From assembly GCF_032062135.1 (NCBI RefSeq), contig NC_092862.1, forward strand, positions 97,087,159 to 97,151,158: 64,000 nt of DNA. Direction: 5' to 3'. The notes beneath the pieces are model-generated. The model did no database searches, was not told the DNA's origin, and saw only the letters and a program-made list of their open reading frames with translations. Source of the stretch: Pyxicephalus adspersus. Lineage: Eukaryota > Chordata > Amphibia > Anura > Pyxicephalidae. This document shows, in pieces, positions 1 to 11,772 of this stretch. Both the position numbers and the translations under genes were made by a program. How positions within the stretch are numbered: position 1 is the stretch's first letter; each line of letters opens with the position of its first letter.

Positions 1-61
1 TTCTCTAAAAAACTGGTGCGTCTTATGGTCCAGTGCGTCTTATGGTCCGAAAAATACGGTA
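1..61. mobile_element. Terminal fragment of a TA-flanked MITE, cut by the window edge
   Basis: The stretch ends in a terminal motif (GGTCCGAAAAATACGG) followed by TA. A 16-base block, gtgcgtcttatggtcc, occurs twice in tandem. On the reverse strand it reads CCGTATTTTTCGGACC, which resembles the ends of the complete element at 38902-39610 (CCGTGTTTCCCCGA). Only one end is present, so the family and the other boundary cannot be stated. Confidence 0.45.
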
Positions 62-866
62 TATAATGTTTTGGCCTGTGAAAGTTGAAAATCTTATTGC
101 AGATGCACTAAGGATTTCAGAATCTACATACCACCTTACACCCTATAGAAAAAAACGCTGCCATACTGACCCCCCCCCCTAATCATCACATTACCCTGAA
201 CAGCTTTTTTCTGGGTATGGAAATTGGGTTGTTCCATTTAGAACAAGTATTGCTGACAGTCCCACTGTCATCTTTGCTTTTCTCTTTGCTGGTCTTGGAG
301 CTGCAGTAAGATTACATATGATGGAGGGGGGGCAAGGTAAAATGAATCTTACTGTAATGCCCCATTCAAACTTGCTGTTAAAAACCACACAGTTAGCCAC
401 CACCAGGTGAATTGCAAAATGTTGATATGCCAAAAATGGCAAACCATACTACAGGTCAATGAGTTTGCTAGTGTTGCTTTTGCCTGTGCTGAAGTGGTGT
501 TGTTATTCCTTCATAGCCAGAATCAACAGCAAGGATCTGTGTCACAACCCCATCACAACTGCAAAAGAAATGCTTGCACAAAGTAGTTTCCAGCTGCTTC
601 CATAAATGTGAACAAGGTTTACTGCAAGTCTATAAAGAGCTTTAATGTCACAGCAACTAGTCTTGTTTTCTTTTTCATGGCCATTCTTGAAGATGTGTGG
701 GCTTGTGGGCTTTTCGGATTCAGGTGTAGGTTTAGGAATAGGTGTGTTTAAATGCAGACCACCCTAGGTAACATAGTTACATAAGGAAACAATTGACAGC
801 ACAGGTAGCAAATAGCTAAAAGGTGCAGACCAGGGATAGTACGGCAGAGCTAATTTGGGGGAAAAG
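62..866. other. Non-coding stretch with a weak dispersed repeat
   Basis: No gene is supported here. Part of it (about 435-500) resembles 2528-2592: both share a block of the form ggcaaac..accacaggtcaatg.gtttg followed by a similar C/T-rich stretch. This suggests two diverged copies of an unclassified repeat. The open frame on the minus strand at 191-442 shows no recognisable domain. Confidence 0.3.
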
Positions 867-1208
867 GGCAGCACAGTGGCTCAGGGGTTAGCACTCTGGC
901 CTTTGCAGCGCTAAGTCCCAGGTTCGATCTCCAGCCAGGACATTATCTGCATGGAGTTTGCAGGTTCTCCCCGTGTCTGCGTGGGTTTCCTCCGGGTACT
1001 CTGGTTTCCCCCCACATCCCAAAAACATGCAGTTAGGTTAATTGGCTTCTCCCTAACAATTGACCTTAGACTACATTAATCACAAATGACTATGGTAGGG
1101 ACATTAGATTGTGAGCTTTGAGGGACAGTTAGTGACACGACTATGAACTTTGTACAGTGCTGTGTAATATGATGGTGCTATATAAATACTGTATAATAGT
1201 AATAATAA
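867..1208 (+). mobile_element. tRNA-derived SINE, full-length copy
   Basis: The head has RNA polymerase III promoter boxes: an A box TGGCTCAGGGG at 877-887 fits TRGYNNARNNG, and a B box GGTTCGATCTC at 921-931 is close to GGTTCGANNCC, with normal spacing. A central domain follows (tgcatggagtttgcaggttc and cccacatcccaaaaacatgc) of the kind common in fish and amphibian SINEs. The tail reads gctatataaatactg and ends in short (aat) repeats. The same body recurs at 21662-21987 and, inverted, at 43606-43930. The tail also matches the LINE 3' end at 3031-3100. Confidence 0.85.
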
Positions 1209-2190
1209 AGGTTTGATGGTGACTGATATTGTCTACCTTGGAGTTCAATCAGAAGCAAGATACCTGCCCATCTGTTTATGCTTAGTGTGTGGATTGCAGA
1301 GTATGCAAAAACAAAAAGACTACTGAACTTTCAGGGCTTACTAAACAGGGCTGAACTACAAATCCTAACATTCAATAAAATCTTCTATAAAAGCTAAACT
1401 CATGTTTATTAAAAAGACAACAAACTTGCTAAGGTGACAAAGGATTTGCAATTACTCTGCTAATATTTTATAATGATATGGTATGATGTGATCAATATAA
1501 AGGCTTTGATCTTTATTAGGAAGTTTGCTAGCAAAATGTGTCTTAATTATAATAAACATAACATATTATAATATTGAGCTAGGATCAGTATAGATCAAGA
1601 TCAGAAGAACATGTATTAAATTCAGAAAGTATGAGATATGGGCTGCATAATTATTTTAATAATACTAAAAAATACTACCCCCTCCCCCAAAAAAAAGAAA
1701 TCATATTAGTTAAAATTAAATGAAAACATGCAACTGTCCTTTACATGGGGTAAAACAAAAATTATTTTGTTGGAAGTGGGCAAACATATTACTGTATAGT
1801 TTTTGAAATATGTTGTAGACGGTTGATCCAGATGCATTCTACAATGAATTTTTAGGAGTACATCACAAAACACTATTTTATAAAAACATTTTTTTCTAAT
1901 TGTATCTGCCTGAATATTTCTATTAATGATCATTACACATTTAATAGCTATTACAGTATAACAAAAAAAACCTCTGCTGTCCATCTAAAGATTAAACCCT
2001 TTCATCCCAAGTCATACCCGATACCTCTCTATGTGACCATAAACTTATTAACTGGCCACTGTATTTTCTGTATAGAGCATTAACATGTTATTTATTTATG
2101 TTAAACAGAGTAGTGAGAGGTTATACCATTACAGTCCTGGCAGATTTTTATTGCTGTCTAACTCCCTGAATCAGAGATTTACTCTCTGTT
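1209..2190. other. AT-rich non-coding DNA
   Basis: No coding sequence, RNA gene or clear repeat boundary is visible. Several short poly-A and poly-T runs occur around 1667-1700 and 1960. Confidence 0.4.
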
Positions 2191-2446
2191 AGGCTAGGTA
2201 CACATGTGCAATGGTTCTCGTCTGATAATTGACTCTGGGCCAATTTCAGACAAGAATCTGGCATGTCTACAGCGCTCGTAGCGCAGTAGGGTGCTGATCC
2301 TTCTTTCTCCCCCTCCCCTCTCCATAGAGCAGAATGGTGCTGTATGTACTGCAATCGTTCACGCATCATGCAGTCATTTGTCGTTGGAAAGGATCATGAA
2401 AGATCCTTTACAACGACAATTATTGTACGTGTGTATGTAGCCTCAG
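2191..2446. mobile_element. MITE, 'tacacac' family, copy A
   Basis: The ends form an imperfect inverted repeat: ggctaggtacacatgtgcaa at the left, and on the reverse strand of the right end ggctacatacacacgtacaa. Near the right end lies a block tcgttggaaaggatc followed by an inverted partner gatcctttacaacga, a small hairpin. The same internal blocks (tgcatgatgc.tgaac, cagca.tgttctgctctat) occur in the opposite orientation at 40611-40830. No coding capacity is seen. The superfamily is not assigned. Confidence 0.7.
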
Positions 2447-3028
2447 ACCTTTTTCATTCCTGTGGTCTAAAACTGCATGGTTAGTCACTCCCGAGCACAT
2501 AGCAAACTGCTTCAATGCACACTGATGTGGCAAACTGCACCACAGGTCAATGTGTTTGTTTGTATTGCCCCTGCATTAAGGTGCCAATGCAGTTTTTCCC
2601 TAACAGGAGGAAAAACAAGCATGAAGCCACGAGCAACATGTTACTTTCAGAAACCACCCTGCAACCCCAAAGCAGCTGCAAAACAAACACACCTGCCAAA
2701 CAGCAAGAATAGGTTCAAACAGAAAAAAATGATCATCAAGAATCATTTTGGATGAAGAAGTTGAAACGTTGGTGAAGGGCTGTAAAAAGGGATTTTTTCA
2801 CTTTTTAGAGATTTTCTTTTGGAATAAAAAAATGTCAGAAAAACTGAAAGCAAGTTAAAGTGGAACTAAAGTTCTGGCACAGCCAATCAAGATGGGCAAA
2901 GATCACCTGGAAGCAGAAGAACAGAAGGAAGATGGCGATGCGTGGTCCTGAACGCAGACAGGTGAATATCCCGGGATTATTTCCACTTTAAACCATTTCC
3001 TACTCTGTCCAAAATTATTATTATCATT
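2447..3028. other. Non-coding DNA with a degenerate Penelope/hammerhead-like block
   Basis: 2528-2592 resembles 435-500 (a diverged dispersed repeat). At 2751-2772 the sequence GATGAAGAAGTTGAAACGTT keeps the two conserved blocks of a hammerhead-like motif but lacks the stem II between them. No gene is supported. Confidence 0.3.
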
Positions 3029-3030
3029 AT

Positions 3031-3815
3031 TATTATTAATAATTTTAAACAAGATTTATATAGTGCCAACATATTACGCAGCACTCTACATTAAATAGGG
3101 GTTGCAAATGACAGACTAATACAGACAGTGATACAGGAGGAGAGGACCCTGGAGCTTGATTTGAAGGCACAGGAGCTTGAATTTGATTCTAAGGTGAAAT
3201 GGAAGCCAGTGTAGAGATCTGCAAAGAGATGCAGCGGTGGGAAGGATGAATGAGTCTGGCTGCAGCATTCATAAAAGATTGTAGATGAGAGAGTCGGGTT
3301 AGTGAAATACCAGAGAGAAGGAGGTTACAGTAGTCCAGATGAGAGATGATAAGAGCATGTACAAGGAGTTTGGTGGTCTCAGGGGACAGGTAGGGGCGGA
3401 TTTTGGAGATGTTGCGTAGGTGAAAGTGACAGGACCTAGAAATGTTCTGAATGTGGGGGGCAAATGAGAGGGCCGAGTCAAAGATGACACCAAGACAACG
3501 TGCCTGAGGGGAGGGACGAATAACAGTGTTGTTAACAGTTATATGTATGTCGGGGAGATTTGGAATTTGAGGGGGGGATGATGATGAGTTCTGTTTTATC
3601 CAGGTTGAGTTTCAGCAATGNGTCAGACATCGATGATGAGATGGCTGACAGGCAGCATGAGACCTTATCCAGGACTGAGGGAGACAGGTCAGGGGTGGAC
3701 AGATAGATTTGAGTGTCATCAGCATACAGATGATACTGTAAGCCAAAGGAGGATATAAGACTACCGAGAGAGGAGGTGTACAGAGAGAAGAGAACCGGTC
3801 CAAGGACTTACCCTT
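3031..3815 (-). mobile_element. L2/Rex1-like LINE, 5'-truncated, reverse transcriptase fragment
   Basis: On the minus strand a broken reverse-transcriptase frame runs from about 3815 downwards. It contains the catalytic box [10 protein letters not shown] (near 3710-3740), preceded by a [16 protein letters not shown] motif and followed by a region ending KLNLDKTELI. This arrangement is typical of CR1-superclade LINEs of the L2/Rex1 kind. The frame then changes several times, so the copy is dead. The 3' end on the minus strand has a tail reading gctgcgtaatatgttggcac followed by tatataaatc and then TTA-rich short repeats, not a poly(A) tail. One base in the coding part, at 3621, is an unresolved N. 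The 5' part of the element, including any endonuclease, is absent. Confidence 0.8.
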
Positions 3816-4124
3816 GGTAACCCTTGGGTTACCTTTAGTATGAAAACAGTAAGTTTAGTCTATCGTTGCTGAAGTCCACCACACATTTTATTAATTTAAT
3901 TGTTCTGCCCTGAAAGGTTTCTAGTTCCCAAACAGATTTTAAATAGTGTCCAAAAACAAACTCTGTAGTTGCAATGAATATGGGGTTCCGAGCCTACTCA
4001 TTAAAGTTCATTTGCTGAAAAGTGTCAGTATATATCCAATCATCCTAAAAACATCTGAGATAATTAGGTATTCATAATGAACAGCACTTTGTTTTCTGCA
4101 TGATTGATTAATAAACTAAATATT

Positions 4125-4163
<39 letters not shown>

Positions 4164-6040
4164 ACAATTTTTAAAACTAGGATTCTAAATTACTTATTTT
4201 TGCAGTGTGTTTTAAACTCTGTTAAACTGTTCCAGGTAGCTTAAGCTTAAGCTCAACCTTTGGTAAAGGTTTTCTTTTTTTACTCATGACTAGGGTAGCT
4301 TAACATAAATGTGCATGTACATTTACATACAATTAACATACAAATAAACCTATTAATTACCATATACCTTAACATATACAACCTTCCTTAACCAATTATA
4401 AAAGTATAAACATATAGAAAAACCCCAGTAAAACAACAGTGCCCAATTGCACCAACCAGCTCTAAACTTAAACAACCAGGTTGCAGATCAAGGAAAGTAA
4501 AGTCTGCACCAACCAAATATAACTTCCCTCTTAGACTGTGTACACACATTAGATTTTTGTCGCTGGAAACAATCTTTCACAATGTATATATTTTGCTCTT
4601 ATTTTAGTGTTTGTATTGCCAGAAAAAAAGTTAACTTTTTTGCATTTTTAACACTTGACATACATTTATGTTACTAATCTCTGAGTTTCAACTGGCCACC
4701 CCACTGCCTGCATGACATGAAAGCTTCCTATTGGTTGTCCGGAGATAGGTCACTTAAGCCAGCTAGGGAATCAGTGGGTATCAGAGGCTCAGGTATTTGA
4801 CAGTTGATAATTGTGATGTATAATCTGGAGCATAATTACAATTTGGAAAGAAGCTTGTTTTGTGCCATTTACTTTAAAACTAAACTCAGAGTGGCAAACC
4901 AAAAACAGACAAATAAATTATTATATTTTTGGTTTTATTAAAGGGTAATGGAATTAATAAAAACAACCAATTGTATTCTTTAAATTCAGCCGCTAGGGTG
5001 AGCATTTTTTGTATCAATTTTTACTTAAATTTATTTAGGTTTATGTATAATTTGATCACTATTGGTTTTGCCAGTTTAACTCAGTCTTTAAATAGAGAGA
5101 AAACAATTCTTTAATAGGAAGGAAAGTGCCTCTACAATATAACCCTGTATAATCTGTTTCTTTTTGTATAATAAATAAGTTAAGCATAGTTAGCTACACT
5201 AGGATAGAGCAATCAATTCCGTTGTTGATGGCACATCTTGAAAAAGAAGATCAACGTCTTTTTGCTTGAAGAAATTGAACTTGTGGTCAAGACCTAGGCA
5301 GTTAAGCAACCTTCAGAGCATTTTAATACACAATTAGCTGGCAATGCTAAGTAGAAGTAAAGCCTGAGTTGATCCAATTAGATAAAAGATGAGTGCAGTT
5401 GTTCTCATTACTGTGATGAAGGGTGCACCGATTTGCTATCTGTGCTCCTTGATGGTAAATGGTGCTAATGAGGCCTGATAGATACTGTGCTCCTAACAAG
5501 ACTTGCAGTAGAGAGTGATTGCAGTGGAAATAGATTTGATGAGATGCTATGCCCTTTGTAGTGTCTCTGGTGCTGACACTCTGTGACATAATCAGGTCAC
5601 AAAGCCGGTCATAGCCATCAAAGAAAGCTATCTCTTCCTACCTCATTACTAACATACATTATTTATTTGTAAGCCCCTAAAAATTGCTATGGGCTGTTTG
5701 TACTTATTTTTGAACTATCATCTATTATACACATGGGCTAATGAAACACAGGTTGCTTTCAGTGGAGCTTTAATTAGAGAAAGCAGTCCATTCAAAACCA
5801 GCAGAGGGTTACAATAAGACTAATGTGTTCAACAAAAGATTGGATATAGGAAAGCATTAAAAGCAATGTGAACTTAAAACATACAAATGCAAGGGTAATG
5901 CATAGTTCCTAAAATCCTCTGGACATTTTAAAATGTAACTTTATTGCTTTCTGTATTTGTTTTGTAAACTGTAGTTGTAGGACTTTTAAATATTAAATTC
6001 ATGTTTTTTCAAGGACACATTAAAATTTACCTATTTTCCA
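3816..6040. other. AT-rich non-coding DNA
   Basis: No gene is supported. It contains the TA microsatellite at 4127-4160 and a short fragment at about 4532-4590 (gtgtacacacattag, tggaaacaatctttca) resembling the 'tacacac' MITE family. 5220-5590 has somewhat more balanced composition but no recognisable feature. Confidence 0.35.
4127..4160. repeat. (TA)n microsatellite
   Basis: A pure AT dinucleotide run of about 34 bases. Confidence 0.95.
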
Positions 6041-6044
6041 CGCT

Positions 6045-7550
6045 TCTAATCTTGTCCCCTTTATGACAAAGTGTTTTCTTCCGTTTCTGCCGATACGCCG
6101 TTCCCTTCCCAAAGTTTGGAAGCACATATTACAGTTCTCCCCAAGCCTGGCAAAGACCATACGGTTTGCTCTAATTATAGACCTATATCATTGATTAATG
6201 TGGATGCAAAAATCTTTTCTAAAATGATTGCCAATAGGTTGTTCCCACACATGCCATCATTGATCCATAAGGATCAAACTGGGTTTATTTATGGAAGGGA
6301 AGCCAGGGATAATACTATTAAGACTCTCCTGCTGACCCAATTCGCCAAATCCTCGGGCACCCCTGCGTGCTTACTGTCAATAGACGCTGAAAAAGCCTTT
6401 GACAGGATTAGTTGGCAGTTTATGTATTCGGCGTTACGTCAGGTGGGCATGGGCCCCTGCATGGTCTCTAGAATTGCAGCACTGTACTCTTCCCCCAGAG
6501 CTCGGGTGCGGGTTAATGGCACTCTTTCCGATCCCTTTCAAATAAAGAACGGCACGAGGCAGGGGTGCCCCCTCTCCCCTTTACTTTATGCCTTGATCAT
6601 GGAACATTTGGCTGTGGCCTTACGCCACAATCCAGATGTAAAAGGGATCCAGGTGGGTGATACACATTATAAAATTTCTTTATATGCAGATGACCTCTTG
6701 ATTTATATAACTTCCCCCCATGTCACGATACCTTCCATCCTGAAGGAACTTGCTGAATTTGGTACACATAGTAATTTCAAGGTCAACTATTCTAAATCTG
6801 AAATCCTTAATGTCACCTTGGACTCTTCTCAAATGTCAGCTATGTGTTCTAATGTGCCCTTCCGGCTTTGCTCAGAGGCCATCAAATATTTGGGTATAAT
6901 GGTCCCATCGGATCCGTCCAAATTATTCTCCCTTAATTATTCTTCAATGTACAATAAACTCCAGTCTGACCTTCAGAAATACAAATTCCTTGCCCCTCTC
7001 CTGGTTAGCCCGTATAAACACTCTCAAGATGGATATAATCCCCAAACTGTTATATCTCTTTCAATCGGTCCCCATATTCTTACCAACCGCATACCTTCGT
7101 AAAATTCATAGGTTATTTTTAACCTTTATATGGCAACAGAAACGCCCTAGACTGGCATTCGGTACCCTGTCCAGGGCCAAAAGTAGAGGAGGAGCAGGGG
7201 CTCCGGATGTTATTTCTTATTATAGAGCCTCAGTTTTAGTGCGTCTGATAGATTGGTTTCACAACAGGGAGATGAAGGAATGGGTACAGCTGGAGGATTG
7301 CCTATCTCCAGTTGGCCTCCGGTCCCTGCCATGGGTGGACCGGTCGTTGTTACAACCCTGCCATGTTTTCCTTTTTCTTGTCATATTTTTGGGCATACGC
7401 AGCTCCCTGGTATTATTATCTGTCTGTTAATTCGAAGCCTATAATGTTATGCTCGTTTTGATGTATGTGTTATATATTTGATTTTTTTTTTTTTTTTTCT
7501 GTTATGTTTACTTGTTGCTTTTTTCTGAAAACTTAATAAAACTGATTGAC
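6045..7550 (+). mobile_element. L1/Tx1-like LINE fragment: reverse transcriptase of ORF2, truncated and frameshifted
   Basis: A long frame from about 6050 to 7005 encodes the fingers and palm of an L1-clade reverse transcriptase. The visible motifs in order are VLPKPGKD, NYRPISLINVDAKIF, DQTGFIYGR, LSIDAEKAFDR, NGTRQGCPLSPLLYALIMEHLA and the catalytic box YADDLLIYI near 6685. At about 7000-7030 the frame shifts by one, and the thumb region (KMDIIPKLLYLFQSVPIFLP, LFLTFIWQQKRPRLA) continues in the next frame to about 7355. The endonuclease is missing (5' truncation near 6045). The C-terminal few hundred residues are also missing: the coding part stops at about 7360 and joins directly to a 3'UTR-like tail with a T-run at 7481-7498 and AATAAA near 7536. 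This implies an internal deletion. The copy is not functional. Confidence 0.9.
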
Positions 7551-10500
7551 ACAAAATTGACCTATTTTCTTTGAATGTGCTTGCCCTCATCTAGAGAAAG
7601 GTGACCCCTTTGCTGTTTAGGAATTGTAGAATACATGCCACCAAAACAGGGATGAAGCAGGCAATAACTATGTTTCTCCTTCACTAGTTTTGTGTTCACC
7701 ACTCTGAACGGTGCTGGTGTGTGATTTAGTGGCCGTGTGTCAATTTCATGGAGGCTTATATAGTGATGATTACTCTGAAAACACACTTATGCAATTTTCT
7801 GTGTTTGTCAGCTTTGTCCTCTTGATAAAGGAATTACAACACCCTTCTGTTCCTGAGATACACAAAATAAATATCCCCTTCTCCTGATTAAAATAAAAAA
7901 GGGGGACTAATTAATCTATGCAGAAGTTCCTTGTTCAGAAATGGTTTTAACCCTGATAAGCATACTTGATCACTTGTCACTGCATAAATTTGGAAAACAA
8001 ATGTTTTGTTGTTCTGATACATTAGATAAAATTATCCATTCTCATAGCTCATACAATCAAAAAACTGGTTAGGTTATGAAGGTTAAATTACAGGGCAGTG
8101 ACCGCGTTCTTTATATGTATACAGATTCTGTTGTCCAGTGGGAAAGGGAGCAAGCCTGTTAGTGGTTTGCTAGTAGATGCTCCCCAACAACCCTTCTGCT
8201 GCATTGCTCTTTCTACCTTTCCTTAAGAACTGCAACATAATGTGGTAGCATATCACCGTGTGTTTATCATATAGAGTATATTTTATCAGAGGTGTTCATG
8301 TGGAGTACCTTTTCTGGTAAGTAGTCTATGAAATGTTCTTAATCTGGCTATTCATGCCAGTTCAACCATTTCCTATTGTCATGATTTATCCTTTCTGCCA
8401 GTTACCAAATGTATGGGTTTGAAGACACATGTGGCAACTTTATCAATGATATTATAGGTTTTTATACAAGGACATCCTTGCAGGTTTAAAGAGAAAAATT
8501 ATCATGTAATATTTTCAACATACATACTGTAAATAAAAGTAGTAGAGCCTGGCCAGGTGGACTGTATGAGTTCTTATATGGGTGGTGGAACTCGAGTAAG
8601 TGTTTATTATCCTCTTTCTGCTATGACTTTGAGGCTCTCAAGAGTGATCAGTCCGACATTGGTAACATCAAAAACAACACCTTTTTTTTTTTTTTTGCAG
8701 CCCCAGCTTTATAGCTGATATTCAGCTGATATTCATCATATTCATTATATTTATAATATCTTCCCTCAGGCCCACAAACTTTTTTGTTTTTATTGTTGAG
8801 AGGATGCTGTAATACAATTGTTCACTCTTTTATATGAAAAATGGCTCTTTGGCAAAAAAAAAAAAAAAAAAATAGAATACATTTCTATTAATTAACAACA
8901 CGAATCAGGAAAAATAGTTTTTCTTTTTCAGAATACAAGTGCTATTAGTTTTATGTTTTTGGCAGGGACAACATTTTTTTCCTGCACATGGAATTTTATG
9001 CAAAGTAGAAATACCAGAATGTGTGAAAAAGTGGGGCAGAAAGTTTCACGGCTGCGCTGGAATGTTCAGGGTCCAGTAATGGACCTCCAGTATATTGATT
9101 GAGTGCATTGAGTATAAAAATTATATTTTGTCATATGATGATTTAATTTTGCCAAGGAGTCTATTTATTTTGGCAGCTGCTGTTCTGTCGTAGAGATGTA
9201 CAGTGATGTTCATATGAGTAGATTCTAAGACACAGGATAGCAGCTTTCTGCACTCAAAGTATTGCAAAACTTGTCACTTTTAGAAAAGCTGCACTGAATA
9301 GGTTTGTAATAAGGACTATTAAGAAAAAATAATTCTTGTTGTTCTTATCTGATATAAAGTTTATGTGTTTTTGGGACCCCATAATTTTACTAGGGTTGTG
9401 ATATTTATGATGTATGAGTCCATATTTATGTAAAGAGTTGAATGTCAGCTTCTAGCTATAAAAAAAAAACAAGATATTTTGTAGTCATTTTGCGTAAGGT
9501 TACATTAAAGCATTAGGTGGTAATAAATATTATAAAGATTTTCTATAATGTTTCTGTACGACTTGATTAATAATGCTCGGCTGGAGTATTGTAAAAGCAT
9601 TTCTTCAACTGAAGAGAAAAAATCAGCATAATTCTTGTGTATAGGAATGTGATGAGAAATCCCTGTTTGTCATACCATTGAGCATTTTAAGCTGAAACAG
9701 GATATTGAAAACTGTATCTCTATTTCAGAGAATAACAATTTTCTGATGAAACAAATAGAAAAATGTCATGCAATGAAAATGTTAGCATGTAAAAATCATA
9801 TATATATTGTATATGTATATCTAAAGAGGTACATCTCTCTCCTAGCCAATGTGAGAAGGTCAAAATAACAGACAAATAAAATTTAAAGCAGTGCTATAGC
9901 CAAATGTCCTCTCTATTCCTATAGATTTGCCACAACAATAATATTTCTAAGGACAGAATTTTGTTTGCCAACTAAAAATACAACAGATTTTTAGTTTTCA
10001 GTGAACACTTATTCTATTAGCGATACAAGAAGAAAAATGTACATATGTCAAAGGGTACTTGTGATTAACTGAACTGAACTCAAAGTAAATTGGCTTAAGC
10101 TGTGTGTCCTTCATCACCTAATTACACACTTAGATAAAACATATTTTTTATCTTTGTTCATAACTGATTGTAAGTGAACCTTTCCCGTGATCCCTTGCTG
10201 TTAACATCCATGCACATAATATAATGCCTCTTTGTGAAGTATCTGGACATTTTGTTTTAGCATGTTATGTCTGTGTAGGTTTAACCCAGGAAACATTATT
10301 AGCCCTTGAACTATTTTAAACTTTTTTTTAATATTGGTCTTTGTAATTTATGGGAACTGCCAGAATATATAGCAGGGCCAGTGGGTATGATTTTTTCTAG
10401 TAGCAGTGAATAGACTGGTAATTAGCTGAAAACCCATTGCAAAGAAGATAGGGATAATGTTAAAGGGTTATATTTTATTATTTAAAGTTGGTCTCAGTTT

Positions 10501-10678
10501 CCAGTTAATATCCTTAGAGTCCTGGAAAGGCATTTTGGGTCCGGAGTGTTTTGAATAAGTCCATTTAAATTCTTAGGTACATATCATCATGGGGCACTTG
10601 GGTATGAATAAATAAATAAACAAACATATTTTGGTCTCTCTTCTGGATAAAATTTATATAAGCACTTTTTTGTTTCAG
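7551..10678 (+). other. POU6F2 intron (3' part), AT-rich
   Basis: No exon-like match to the upstream Gln-rich POU6F2 coding region is visible, so the preceding exon probably lies outside the window. There are poly-A/T runs at 8681-8696 and 8853-8871. The intron ends in a pyrimidine tract and CAG at 10662-10678, a good acceptor. Confidence 0.5.
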
Positions 10679-10885
10679 ATTATTGGAACAATTCCACTTA
10701 TGCCAAATCCAGTATCTTCAAATCAAGCAGGAGGTGGAGCTCAGGGACTTCAAGTGCAGCCCATCACCCCACAACTGCTGACCAATGCCCAGGGACAGAT
10801 TATTGCCACCGTAATAGGGAACCAGATTTTGCCAGTGATCAACACCCAGGGTATAACTCTCTCACCACTCAAGCCTGGACAGCAG
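10679..10885 (+). CDS. POU6F2: POU6F2 coding exon: Gln-rich linker/transactivation segment
   Basis: This 207-base exon encodes 69 codons in phase 0 at both ends. The peptide begins IIGTIPLMPNPVSSNQAGGG, contains LQVQPITPQLLTNAQGQIIA and ends TLSPLKPGQQ. It matches what I recall of vertebrate POU6F2 upstream of its POU domain, a Gln/Pro-rich, probably disordered regulatory region. The acceptor is a T-rich tract ending tttcag, and the donor is CAG|GTATAG, a weaker site than usual. POU6F2 is a nuclear DNA-binding factor expressed in retina (ganglion and amacrine cells) and brain. The exon joins in frame to 15611. Upstream exons encoding the N-terminus and the long Gln tract are not in the window. 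Confidence 0.93.
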
Positions 10886-11547
10886 GTATAGTACCTTTCT
10901 TCAAATGACACAGGAATCATTATTTTTGCTCCAGTGACAATAAAAATACTGCATTTTAGCCACATTTTACATATTTTGCATAGTAGTTTTTCAGTATGTT
11001 GGGCATTCTAAAATAAATCATGTTTGAAATATTAGGTGCTACATTCTAATTTTGTTAACACTGTTGCAAAGTGGACAAAGCCTTCAAATTCTGATGAATA
11101 GCATCATCTACTCTGACATAAACATCAAATTCCTGTTTGTTTTGCAAGAAAATGATCAAAGAATTAAACATATCATCAGTTATTTTACATGATTATAGAG
11201 ACCCTGAATTCAGGAGCAGTGCAGCTTTGTTAGCAAAATATTACATAAAACTATATAAGGTGGTCTTTAATGTTGAGCTCAACAAGTAATTGCGTTACCT
11301 GCACTGGATGGTCTGTAAATGGTTGTGGAAGCCTCCTTTGCACCAGGATGCCCACACTAGGAAATTATTGTCAATCAATTTTTGTTTAACTCTTTTTTCT
11401 TTTTCTTTGAATAACCTGCATATCTTTTTTTTGGCTTAGTTTGCCACTCCTTTAAAACCCAGGGCAAATGTGAGGCCTCAATCTAGCCTAGAGTAAATAT
11501 ACATTACTTAGTAAGTAGTAAATTATATTATATACAATATTCTAGAG
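10886..11547 (+). other. POU6F2 intron, unremarkable
   Basis: AT-rich intronic DNA with no repeat or coding signal that I can identify. Confidence 0.5.
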
Positions 11548-11772
11548 CCGATTTATTAGAATTCTCAAAGACTCTAAATGATAGACTTTCATGGGGGAGC
11601 CTGAATGATTCTGAAAACCCGGCATGCATCTGGTCCAGGACTGAAAAAACATTTCTCAACTAATAAACTTAACTATAAACTATAAGAAATCCATTTCAGG
11701 TTTGCTGGATCACCCAGTTTCTCTGATGATAGTCTATCCTCTTCAATCCTGGAGAACTTTGATAAATCAGGT
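11548..11772. mobile_element. Foldback MITE, 'gatttat' family, copy 1 (diverged)
   Basis: The left arm begins ccgatttattagaattctc and the right arm ends gagaactttgataaatcag, which are inverted copies of each other. The interior carries catctggtccaggactga and ggtttgctggatcacccag, the diagnostic blocks shared with the copies at 18769-18989, 36738-36872 and 55574-55787. It lies in a POU6F2 intron. Confidence 0.75.
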
